From NCBI GenBank assembly GCA_900769285.1, contig CAAGGB010000063.1, positions 1-19,372 of the forward strand: 19,372 nucleotides of DNA, in the 5' to 3' direction. The DNA is from Victivallales bacterium. Lineage in GTDB: Bacteria; Verrucomicrobiota; Lentisphaeria; Oligosphaerales; Oligosphaeraceae. Shown here piece after piece: positions 1 through 6,435 of this stretch (its first letter is position 1; every line of letters begins with the position of its first letter). The position numbers and the translations under genes are program-made. Under the pieces are notes generated by a model that was not told the DNA's origin, ran no database searches, and saw nothing but the letters and a program-made list of their open reading frames with translations.

Positions 1-344
1 CTCTCGGTGTTCAGCAGCCGTCCGGCGGCGTCGAAGAACTGGACATAGACGCCCATGGGCGCGGCGTTCGGGGCGGAGCGGACGGCGAAGCGGACGGCGT
101 AGACGCGTCCGGGGGTGACGGCGACGCGCTGGGAGGAGAGGTTGCTGCCGGCCTTGTCGCTGGTGTCGGCGACGCGCAGTCCGAGTCTGCCGGTGCGCGC
201 GGCCTCCGGGAGCGCCCTGCTGAAGGGGCAGTTGCCGTTCCAGGCGTCGAGGCCGTCCTCGAAGCCGGGGTTGGCGAGGGGGAGGAGCGTCTCGGCGGCG
301 AGTGTGGTGGCGGCGAGGGCGGCGAGGGCGGTGGCTTTGGTCAT
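1..344 (-). CDS. Secreted carbohydrate-binding-like protein, N-terminal part (truncated by window edge)
   Basis: Reading the minus strand from the ATG at 344 gives 114 open codons that run off the left edge. The protein begins MTKATALAALAATTLAAETL, a short signal peptide with likely cleavage around residues 16-17. Next comes NPGFEDGLDAWNG, the usual opening of family 4/9/16-like carbohydrate-binding modules and other galactose-binding-like folds. The later LSSQRVAVTPGRVYAVRFAV stretch matches the beta-strand pattern of such modules. A strong ribosome-binding site (AAGGAGA, 354-360) lies 9 nt upstream and fixes the start. It begins 21 nt after the stop of the transporter at 366, so the two are probably one operon. 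The visible part may be only the first domain of a larger secreted enzyme, and the catalytic function cannot be seen. Confidence 0.75.
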   Translation of the reverse strand, partial: MTKATALAALAATTLAAETLLPLANPGFEDGLDAWNGNCPFSRALPEAARTGRLGLRVADTSDKAGSNLSSQRVAVTPGRVYAVRFAVRSAPNAAPMGVYVQFFDAAGRLLNTE

Positions 345-365
345 GGGGATGTGTCTCCTTCAGGT

Positions 366-1283
366 TCAGGTGGTTCGCTGGAGCAGGAGGGTCATGGCGA
401 GGCCGACGAGGATGAGCAGGACGCCGACGCACTTGTTGGCGGTGAGGCGCTCCTTGAGGATGACGATGCCGGCGAGCATGCCGACGGGCAGCCCGAGCTG
501 TCTGAAGACGGGGATGTAGGCGGCGTTGTCAACGAGGTTGGTGGCGGTGAGGACGAGGATGTAGGTGGAGGTGGAGCAGAGGCCGGCGAGGAGGGGGCGC
601 GTGTCGCGCCGCGCCAGCATGTCGGCGGCGATGGCACGCTGGCTGGGGATGGCGAGGATGGTCAGGGTCATGGCGGCAGTGAGCGTCAGGCTGCGGATGC
701 CGTAGTAGGTCATGGCGAGCGCATGGGGGGCGATGTCGGGGCAGACGGCGCGGATGGTGTGCTGGGTCTCGCTGTCGCCGAGCGTGTAGCAGGTGGTTCC
801 GCAGGCGGCCATGAGGACGAAGAGCAGATGCCGTCCCGCGTAGTCGCGCCAGCTGAACTGCCGGAGGGAAGGGATGGGCATGATGAGGCAGCCGCTGAAG
901 ACGACGGCCATGCCCAGGCAGCAGCCGAGGGAGAGCGGGCGGCCCCAGCCCAGCAGCGTTGTGACCGCGGCGGTCAGCAGGATGGGCAGCGAGCGGATGA
1001 GCGGATAGGCCGTCGACATGTCCATGAGGCGGTAGGCCGTCATGACGCCGCAGCAGTAGAGGAATTCGCCGGCGATGGTCAGCGCCAGGAAGAGCCAGAA
1101 GCGGACGGGGAGGGCGGTGACCTGGACGGGCGTCCAGACGAGGGCGTGGGACCAGGCCAGCGCGCCGACGAGGCAGAGCATGGCGTAGTACGGCAGCGTC
1201 ATGTGCTGCTTCTTGGCCATCAGGTTCCAGGTGGCGTGCAGGATGGCTGACAGGACGATGAGCGACAGGGCGAGCGGGGACAT
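366..1283 (-). CDS. EamA-family (drug/metabolite transporter superfamily) membrane protein
   Basis: This is a 305-residue, very hydrophobic protein with about ten predicted membrane helices, the size and layout of the EamA/DMT family (two repeated five-helix units). It starts MSPLALSLIVLSAILHATWN, where HATWN(L)xxK is a typical opening of EamA transporters. The second half ends with LKERLTANKCVGVLLILVGL, the usual last-helix pattern of the repeat. The substrate cannot be told from sequence; relatives move amino acids, sugars, nucleotides or metabolites across the inner membrane. I chose the ATG at 1283 because the first helix begins directly after it. The frame stays open upstream to a GTG at 1433, which would add 50 proline/arginine-rich residues unlike a transporter. 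No clear ribosome-binding site precedes 1283, so the start is less certain. It is followed at 21 nt by the secreted carbohydrate-binding-like gene. Confidence 0.8.
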   Translation of the reverse strand: MSPLALSLIVLSAILHATWNLMAKKQHMTLPYYAMLCLVGALAWSHALVWTPVQVTALPVRFWLFLALTIAGEFLYCCGVMTAYRLMDMSTAYPLIRSLPILLTAAVTTLLGWGRPLSLGCCLGMAVVFSGCLIMPIPSLRQFSWRDYAGRHLLFVLMAACGTTCYTLGDSETQHTIRAVCPDIAPHALAMTYYGIRSLTLTAAMTLTILAIPSQRAIAADMLARRDTRPLLAGLCSTSTYILVLTATNLVDNAAYIPVFRQLGLPVGMLAGIVILKERLTANKCVGVLLILVGLAMTLLLQRTT

Positions 1284-1441
1284 GGAACGTGGGCAGAGGG
1301 CGGAAAAGGGAAAGGGGCGGCGTGGCCGATGGACGTCCGTGGTTTGAGGGAGTGTTTGCAGTGTGCCTCGCCGCAGGGCGGGGAAGGTCAGCGGATGGCC
1401 TGACGCCATTCGCCCCGCGGGCGTTTCGCGCACGCCTATCT

Positions 1442-1469
1442 AGTATAGCATAGGTTGCAGGGTTGTCAT
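1442..1469 (-). promoter_or_regulatory. Possible sigma-70-type promoter for the transporter operon
   Basis: On the minus strand ATGACA (1469-1464) and TATACT (1447-1442) are separated by 16 bp. Transcription would start near 1435, leaving about 150 nt of leader before the transporter ATG at 1283. The -10 box is good, the -35 only partly so. Confidence 0.35.
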
Positions 1470-1501
1470 CCTGACGGAGGTGAAAAAAGGGCGGGAAGCC
1501 C

Positions 1502-1530
1502 TTGAAAAATGATGAGCTTTTTGGTATAAT
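1502..1530 (+). promoter_or_regulatory. Near-consensus sigma-70-type promoter of the pseudopilin gene
   Basis: TTGAAA (1502-1507) and a perfect TATAAT (1525-1530) are separated by exactly 17 bp, in an AT-rich island of an otherwise GC-rich sequence. The predicted start near 1537 gives a leader of about 80 nt before the ATG at 1618. Of the promoters I can see in the window, this one is closest to consensus. Confidence 0.75.
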
Positions 1531-1617
1531 ATACGAAGATATAGGTTTGAAAGGCGTCCAGCCCACCGCTGGCTGGGGCAAATTCGTGAAGCGTCAACCG
1601 AAGGAGCTGAGAAGACA

Positions 1618-2364
1618 ATGAGAAGACTGGTCTGGTTCACCCTGATTGAGTTGCTGGTCGTCATCGCAATCATCGCGATTCTGGCGGCGATGCTGCTGCC
1701 GGCGCTGTCGAAGGCGCGCGAGAAGGCGCGCGCGATCTCCTGCACGAGCAACCTGAAGCAGCGCGGTCTGGACATCCAGATGTACGCCGGTGAGAACGAG
1801 GGCCTGTGGCCTGCCGAGCGCTGCCGCTACACGGGCGGCTGGAGCTGGGCGCATGAGATGCTGCCTGGCGACGTGCCGAGCGTGGACGATGCAGCCAAGG
1901 TGATGGACAAGTCCTGGGTGTGCCCGTCGGCGCTGTCCACCACGATGTCCGTCTACCGCACCTACGGCCAGCCCAAGTACGGCTTCGGCAGCACCTACGA
2001 GTCGAACCACGGCTCGCCCCGGACGTGGTCGACGGCCAATTCCATCACCAGCACCGCGTTCAACCTCTGGAAGGCCAAGACGCCCTCCGAGTACATGTGC
2101 ATCTCCGACTCCGCCAACACCGGCTCCGGCTATCAGCACTACTTCCTGAGCACGACCTCGACCGCCCAGAACAACCCGTCCGGCATCCATTTCCTCCATG
2201 GCGGACTGGCCAACATCCTCTGGAGCGATGGCCACGTCGACGCCCGCAAGTGGCGTGTCCTCAAGGACAAGTTCGTCAAGGACGGCGCCTCACAGTACGC
2301 CAACTCCGACGACTTCTACCTTGCCAAGGACGGCAAGCGCTCCTGCGCCACCGCCGGCGAATAA
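1618..2364 (+). CDS. Prepilin-type (type II secretion-like) pseudopilin with H-X9-DG domain
   Basis: This is a 248-residue protein. Residues 1-6 (MRRLVW) form a short basic leader, followed by FTLIELLVVIAIIAILAAML (7-26), the type IV prepilin/pseudopilin signature with its membrane helix and the conserved glutamate at position 5 of the mature chain (E11). The C-terminal region holds H194-X9-D204-G205, the prepilin-associated H-X9-DG motif found with this N-terminus in planctomycete, verrucomicrobial and lentisphaeral proteins. The residue before the cleavage point is Trp rather than the usual Gly. Ribosome-binding site AAGGAG lies at 1601-1606. The gene stands alone between its own strong promoter and a strong hairpin, and no secretion-machinery genes are nearby. 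Such proteins exist in many copies per genome in these phyla and their role is unknown; surface display or a pseudopilus is inference. Confidence 0.9.
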   Translation: MRRLVWFTLIELLVVIAIIAILAAMLLPALSKAREKARAISCTSNLKQRGLDIQMYAGENEGLWPAERCRYTGGWSWAHEMLPGDVPSVDDAAKVMDKSWVCPSALSTTMSVYRTYGQPKYGFGSTYESNHGSPRTWSTANSITSTAFNLWKAKTPSEYMCISDSANTGSGYQHYFLSTTSTAQNNPSGIHFLHGGLANILWSDGHVDARKWRVLKDKFVKDGASQYANSDDFYLAKDGKRSCATAGE

Positions 2365-2405
2365 ATAGGGGCAGGCTCGGCGGCGACACCCGTCCGACGG
2401 AACGA

Positions 2406-2461
2406 GACAGCTGCGTGGCCCCGCACGGTGCGTTCAATCCGTGCGGGGCCACGCAACTGTC
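2406..2461. terminator. Large perfect hairpin between convergent genes (probable bidirectional terminator)
   Basis: GCGTGGCCCCGCACGG (2413-2428) pairs perfectly with 2439-2454 around a 10-nt loop. The stem extends outward to 2406/2461 with a single mismatch, giving 22 base pairs over 23 positions. It lies 41 bp after the pseudopilin stop and 24 bp beyond the stop of the convergent hydrolase gene. Neither side has a T-run, so its action as an intrinsic terminator is uncertain; it could be an mRNA-protecting stem. Confidence 0.6.
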
Positions 2462-2485
2462 GCATGTCTGTCTTGTGTGGGAAAG

Positions 2486-3853
2486 CTAGAACCGGCAGTG
2501 GACGACGATGGAGCGGGTGAAGTCGGGGAGGGTGATGGTGGCGGTGCCGTTGCCGTCGGCGGGCGTCTCGCGGCGGTCCTCCCAGGGGAGGTAGCAGTCG
2601 CAGTCGGCGCGTGCGGGGAGTGGGAGGCGCTGGCCGGTCAGGGTGGCGGCGGGCTGTCCGTCGACGAGCTCGGCCTGCCAGGTCGAGGCCTTGTCGCGGC
2701 ACCAGATGAGGGCCTGTGAGGTGCCGAGCAGGCCGTGGCAGCGGAGGGTGTGGGTTTCGGTGTGGAAGGGTCTGGCGCGCTCGGCGATGGGGTCGAAGCC
2801 GTCGAGGGCGTTGAGGAAGCGCCTGAAATGCCCATAGAGGTGGTGCCGGTCAAGGTAGATGTGGTCCCAGTGCCAGGGCTGTCCGCAGCCGGCGGAGCCG
2901 GCGAAGAAGGGCGCGAAGAGCATGTCGTGGAGCAGGACGCCCTGGGTGTCGCGCTCGTAGAGGTCGGAGTAGCGGGCGTGGTTGGCCTCGACGGCGCCGA
3001 CCTCGGCGAGGAGTGCGGGCCGGTCGGGGCGGCGGTCGAGGAGCTCGCGGACGGCGGAGGCGGCGAGGACGTCGATGGGGGCGGAGCGGCAGACGTCGAG
3101 CTCGGCGCCGGGGTCGAGGTAGCGGTGCGCCTGAAGGATGGGGTTGTCGTCGAGGTCGGCGAGCGCGTCGTAGAGCTGCCAGGCGTTGGTGCCGGAGAAG
3201 CTGCCGAGTGACTGGGTGATGAGCTGTCTGGGGAAGAGCCGCTGGACCTTGGGGAGCATCTGCGCGGTCCAGGGTTTCCAGATGCGGGTGGGGAGCAGGG
3301 AGTTGATTTCGTTCCAGAGCTCGATGATGGCGACGGCGGGCGAGTCGCCGATGCCGGCGTCGGCGAGGAAGCGGCACTTGTCGAGGAAAGCGCGCTGTCC
3401 GGCCTCGGAGGTGAAGAACTCGTTGATGTCGGTGGCGGGGCCGCCGTGGGACTTGTCGTAGGCCTGGTTGGCGAAGGAGATGATGCCGGGGAACGCGGCG
3501 GGTCTCGTGTCGGGACCGATGAAGCGGAAGTGCTCGAGGGTGAGCTTGAGGCGGATGCCGAGGCGTTCGGCGAGGGCGACGAGGGCGCGGAGGTGGTCCA
3601 GGGCGTCCTGTGAGTAGACGCCGGCGCGTTCGGGGACGACGTTGCAGAAGGGCGTTCCGAGCCAGAGGCGCATGAAGTTACCGCCGTGGCTGGCGAAGTC
3701 GGTCATCCAGCGGGTGAAGGTCTGCAGGACGTGGGTGTCGTCGAGCGTGGCGTCGCGGCAGAAGCAGATGTTGCAGCCGACGGGGATGAAGGTGGAGCCG
3801 TCCTCGTTCTCGAGGTAGCGCGGGTGGCGTCGCGAGGGTCTGATGATGCTCAT
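2486..3853 (-). CDS. Cytoplasmic glycoside hydrolase, GH-A clan (GH5-like) TIM barrel
   Basis: This is a 455-residue protein with no signal peptide. The opening HPRYLENEDGSTFIPVGCNI (about residues 10-29) is the first strand typical of GH5-like barrels. Next come NFMRLWLG (59-66) and LKLTLEHF (102-109). The motif IIELWNEIN (176-184) carries the likely acid/base Glu182 after a conserved Asn. LLAEVGAVE (281-289) carries the likely nucleophile Glu284. A small beta domain from about 365 to the end follows the barrel. The substrate is not clear; no close match to cellulase or mannanase subsites can be argued by eye. The start is the ATG at 3853, with AGGA 8 nt upstream; the longer open frame upstream has arginine/histidine-rich composition and is not coding. 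It is last in the minus-strand gene run, 104 bp after a dehydrogenase, and the pair may process an imported oligosaccharide. Confidence 0.75.
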   Translation of the reverse strand: MSIIRPSRRHPRYLENEDGSTFIPVGCNICFCRDATLDDTHVLQTFTRWMTDFASHGGNFMRLWLGTPFCNVVPERAGVYSQDALDHLRALVALAERLGIRLKLTLEHFRFIGPDTRPAAFPGIISFANQAYDKSHGGPATDINEFFTSEAGQRAFLDKCRFLADAGIGDSPAVAIIELWNEINSLLPTRIWKPWTAQMLPKVQRLFPRQLITQSLGSFSGTNAWQLYDALADLDDNPILQAHRYLDPGAELDVCRSAPIDVLAASAVRELLDRRPDRPALLAEVGAVEANHARYSDLYERDTQGVLLHDMLFAPFFAGSAGCGQPWHWDHIYLDRHHLYGHFRRFLNALDGFDPIAERARPFHTETHTLRCHGLLGTSQALIWCRDKASTWQAELVDGQPAATLTGQRLPLPARADCDCYLPWEDRRETPADGNGTATITLPDFTRSIVVHCRF

Positions 3854-3886
3854 GTCGTAGTCCTGTCTGTGGTTGGCGTGGGTGCG

Positions 3887-3925
3887 GCGACGCCTGCGTT
3901 CCGCTGGGGGGAAGGCAGCCGTCGC
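3887..3925 (-). terminator. Imperfect hairpin between dehydrogenase and hydrolase genes
   Basis: GCGACG at 3887-3892 pairs with CGTCGC at 3920-3925. Inside it, further 4-bp and 2-bp blocks pair with single mismatches. No T-run follows. It may reduce read-through between the two genes, or stabilise one transcript end. Confidence 0.3.
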
Positions 3926-3957
3926 GGTGGTGGTGGAGGTCCGGTGGGGATGGGGGA

Positions 3958-4716
3958 CTAGAGGTGCATGCCGCCGGTGCAGGGGATGTTGGCGCCGGTG
4001 ATGTAGGCGCCGGCCTGCGAGGCGAGGCAGAGGACGATGCCGGCGCAGTCCTGTGGCTGGCCGAAGCGCGCGGCGGGGACGAGGGTGAGCAGGCGCTGGT
4101 AGGTTTCGGGGTCGGAGAGCGTCTCGGCGTTGCGGTCGGTGGTGATGATGCCGGGGGCGACGTTGTTGAAGGTGATGCCGCGGTCGGCGTAGGTCTTGGC
4201 GCAGCAGGAGATGATGGTCTCCTGGGCGTTCTTGGAGGCGGCGTAGGCGGCGAGCCTGGGGGCGGGCTTCCACTGGTTGACGGAGCCGATGGCGATGACG
4301 CGCCCGAAGCCGTTCGCGGTCATGTGGGGGAGGGTGGCCTTGATGAGCAGGACGCTGGCGAGGACGTTGGTGTTGAACTCGCGGGTGAACTCCTCGGGCT
4401 CGAAGTCCTCGATGTGCATGTAGCGCTGGGTGGAGGCGTTGAGGACGAGGATGTCGGGGGCGGGGATGGCGTCCATGAGGGGGGCGATGGCGCCGGGGTC
4501 GGAGAGGTCGGCGGTGGCGGCGAGGCAGTCGATGCCGTTCTGGCGGGCCTCGCCGACGGCCTCGTCGAGTCGCGCGGAGGGCTTGGAGGCGTGGAAGATG
4601 ACTTTGGCGCCGGCCTGGCCAAGCGTCATGGCGATGGCGCGTCCGATGCCTCGGGAGGAGCCGGTGACGAGTGCGGTGTGGCCGGCGAGGGAGAAGAGCT
4701 GTTCGATGGCGGACAT
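3958..4716 (-). CDS. Short-chain dehydrogenase/reductase (SDR family oxidoreductase)
   Basis: This is a 252-residue protein of standard classical-SDR length. The nucleotide-binding motif TGSSRGIG is at residues 18-25. Strand 4 reads LVLNAST (90-96) in place of the usual NNAG. The catalytic set is Ser145 (IAIGSV), Tyr158 and Lys162 (YAASK), with an Asn in NTNV (115-118). The SRGIG loop and the absence of an acidic residue after strand 2 (FHASK) suggest NADP(H) more than NAD(H), which is inference. Sugar-acid or polyol dehydrogenases such as gluconate 5-dehydrogenase have this shape, and the neighbouring hydrolase suggests a carbohydrate substrate, but the substrate is not determined. The start at 4716 puts the Rossmann motif at the usual position. 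The region upstream is C-rich with no clear ribosome-binding site. It lies 70 bp after the membrane-protein gene. Confidence 0.85.
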   Translation of the reverse strand: MSAIEQLFSLAGHTALVTGSSRGIGRAIAMTLGQAGAKVIFHASKPSARLDEAVGEARQNGIDCLAATADLSDPGAIAPLMDAIPAPDILVLNASTQRYMHIEDFEPEEFTREFNTNVLASVLLIKATLPHMTANGFGRVIAIGSVNQWKPAPRLAAYAASKNAQETIISCCAKTYADRGITFNNVAPGIITTDRNAETLSDPETYQRLLTLVPAARFGQPQDCAGIVLCLASQAGAYITGANIPCTGGMHL

Positions 4717-4786
4717 GATGGTTGGGGGGTGTGCTGTCGGGGGGGTGGGGATTGGTGGGTGATGCCTGTGTCTGGCGTGGTGGGGT

Positions 4787-5650
4787 CTACTTGGTCTGGT
4801 GTGCGAGGGCGCCGCGGGCGAGGTATCCGGCGGAGTTGGTGCGGATGATGCCGCGGTAGAGTCCGCCGGCGACGACGCGCTTGGCGGCCCGGAGTGGCGC
4901 GACGGCGTAGTTTCCCTGGAGGGAGACGCTGGTGTCGTAGTCGCCGGGGTCGAGCTGGAGCGAGACGCGCGACAGTGGCTCGATGATGAGCTGCGCCTGG
5001 GTGGGGCCGTCGCAGACGAGGACGATGGGCGAGGAGGCGCCGTTCTCGACGATGACGTTGGCCTTGCGTTGGGAGGCGTCGCGGCCGGTGGCGAGGAAGA
5101 GTCCCTTGCCGGCGTAGTTGTCCTGCTCGATGGCGCGGAGGTCGGCGGCGATGTAGCCCTCGTCAAGCTGCTCGGGCGTGTAGGTGGCGGCGAGGTCGGC
5201 GGCGGCGATGGCGACGACGCGCAGGTCGCTCTGGTTGAGGAGGAAGTCGATGCGGTCCTCGATGCAGGTGAACGACTTGGCGGCCTCGGCGTAGATGAGG
5301 TGGGCGTTGAAGAAGTAGTGGAAGACGGTGCCGCCGACGCCGGCCAGCAGCGCCGCGACGGCGGCCAGCGTCGGCAGCGAGCGCAGCGCCTGGCGGAGCG
5401 AGCCGCGCGACAGGCACTGCGAGCAGATGACCGACAGCGTGACGCCCAGCCAGGCGACCAGTGCGCAGACCAGGCAGAACGTGACGGGGACGGGCTCGTC
5501 CGGCGTCATCAGCACCTTGACGACGGCGGTGACGACCGCGCCGGCGACGACGAGCGCGCCGAGGGCGCGTCCGCGGTCGGGTGCGCCGCTGTCCTCATCG
5601 CGGCGGCTCTGGAACTGGGAGTGCCAGACGGTGTGTGGGTTGGCGTCCAT
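4787..5650 (-). CDS. Membrane protein of unknown function with C-terminal soluble domain
   Basis: I do not recognise a family for this 287-residue protein. Residues 1-28 are polar, followed by three hydrophobic segments at about 29-47, 55-75 and 92-114. A soluble region of about 170 residues begins at 118. In it, about 118-190 is mixed helical with several acidic residues, and about 197-260 (strand-rich, containing LIIEPLSRVSLQLDPG) looks like a small beta-sandwich. With three helices the N- and C-terminal parts should lie on opposite sides of the inner membrane. The start ATG at 5650 has AGGA 6 nt upstream. It lies 23 bp after the LolA-like gene and is probably co-transcribed with it and the polymerase-like gene, suggesting a shared envelope function (inference). 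Confidence 0.65.
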   Translation of the reverse strand: MDANPHTVWHSQFQSRRDEDSGAPDRGRALGALVVAGAVVTAVVKVLMTPDEPVPVTFCLVCALVAWLGVTLSVICSQCLSRGSLRQALRSLPTLAAVAALLAGVGGTVFHYFFNAHLIYAEAAKSFTCIEDRIDFLLNQSDLRVVAIAAADLAATYTPEQLDEGYIAADLRAIEQDNYAGKGLFLATGRDASQRKANVIVENGASSPIVLVCDGPTQAQLIIEPLSRVSLQLDPGDYDTSVSLQGNYAVAPLRAAKRVVAGGLYRGIIRTNSAGYLARGALAHQTK

Positions 5651-5673
5651 GATGTGTCCTGTCTCCGTTGCGC

Positions 5674-6432
5674 TCACTGTCCGATGGCGTTCTTCTCGAC
5701 GTAGTCGAAGCGGACCATGGTCTTCCACTGTCCCTGGCCGTCCTCGAGCCGCATCTCGCGGACGAACCAGAGGCCGTTGGCGTGGCGCTTGGCGCCCTTG
5801 AGCTCGAGCTGTCGCTCGGTGGTGCCGTCCGGCGCGAGCCAGCGCGCCTCGACGGGGAAGCCGTGCTTGGCGTTGAACCAGACCTTGACGGTGGCGCCGG
5901 GCGTCTGGGGATGCTTGAGGCGCATGACGCGGTACCCGTTGCGGTCATCGTCGGCGGTGGTGTCCTCGGCGAGGAAGTCCCAGTAGAAGAAGGCGAAGGA
6001 GAGGTCGTCGGGACGCAGCCCGAAGTCGAAGAGCCCGGGTCTGGTCTCCTGGCGGGGGAGGTCGAGCTCCAGTTTGGTGCCGTCGTCGGTGCGGTCGTAG
6101 GTCTGGTCGAGGATGTAGGTGTTTCGCTCGTTGAGGGTGATCTGGGTGATCATCTTGCGTTCGGAGAGGCGGATGGAGAGCCGGACATCGCCCTTGAGGA
6201 GCGGTTGGCCGTTGCGGGCATGGGTGAGCTTGCCGGTGATGACGCTCCAGGCGTCGGCGCGGAGCGGGTTGCGGATGACGGCGAGGAATTCGCGGGCGGG
6301 GAGGTCGCGCAGCTGGACCTGCTCGGCCTGGGGGGGCTGCGGCGGCTTCTGCTGGGCGGGCAGCGTGGCTTCCAGCAGCGGGAGCAGCGCGCCCAGCGCG
6401 AGGGCGGCGAGGAGGCGGTCATTCGTCTTCAT
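5674..6432 (-). CDS. LolA-like periplasmic protein (outer-membrane lipoprotein-sorting-like)
   Basis: This is a 252-residue protein with an N-terminal signal peptide (MKTNDRLLAALALGALLPLL, cleavage around residues 22-26) and a short proline-rich linker. The rest has the pattern of the LolA-like half-barrel fold. A run of strands (GDVRLSIRLSERKMITQITL, then NERNTYILDQTY) leads to a DLSFAFFYWDF segment, followed by the paired strands VKVWFNAKHGFPVEARWL and QLELKGAKRH. The FxYWDF segment after DL is typical of the divergent LolA-like proteins annotated as lipoprotein-sorting proteins in PVC bacteria. True LolA ferries lipoproteins from the inner to the outer membrane. Here the role is unproven; the neighbour suggests it could carry a lipid-linked or hydrophobic glycan product. 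The start at 6432 lies 3 bp after the stop of the upstream gene, with a GAGGAA ribosome-binding site inside that gene's end. Confidence 0.7.
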   Translation of the reverse strand: MKTNDRLLAALALGALLPLLEATLPAQQKPPQPPQAEQVQLRDLPAREFLAVIRNPLRADAWSVITGKLTHARNGQPLLKGDVRLSIRLSERKMITQITLNERNTYILDQTYDRTDDGTKLELDLPRQETRPGLFDFGLRPDDLSFAFFYWDFLAEDTTADDDRNGYRVMRLKHPQTPGATVKVWFNAKHGFPVEARWLAPDGTTERQLELKGAKRHANGLWFVREMRLEDGQGQWKTMVRFDYVEKNAIGQ

Positions 6433-6435
6433 GGC

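Noticed and set aside
1284..1433. A 50-residue N-terminal extension of the transporter from a GTG at 1433
   Set aside because: The added residues are Pro/Arg/Thr-rich, unlike any EamA N-terminus, and the first helix begins right after the ATG at 1283.
3964..4848. A 294-codon Gly/Val/Asp-rich plus-strand frame
   Set aside because: It is the shadow of the dehydrogenase, whose Rossmann and YxxxK motifs are clear.
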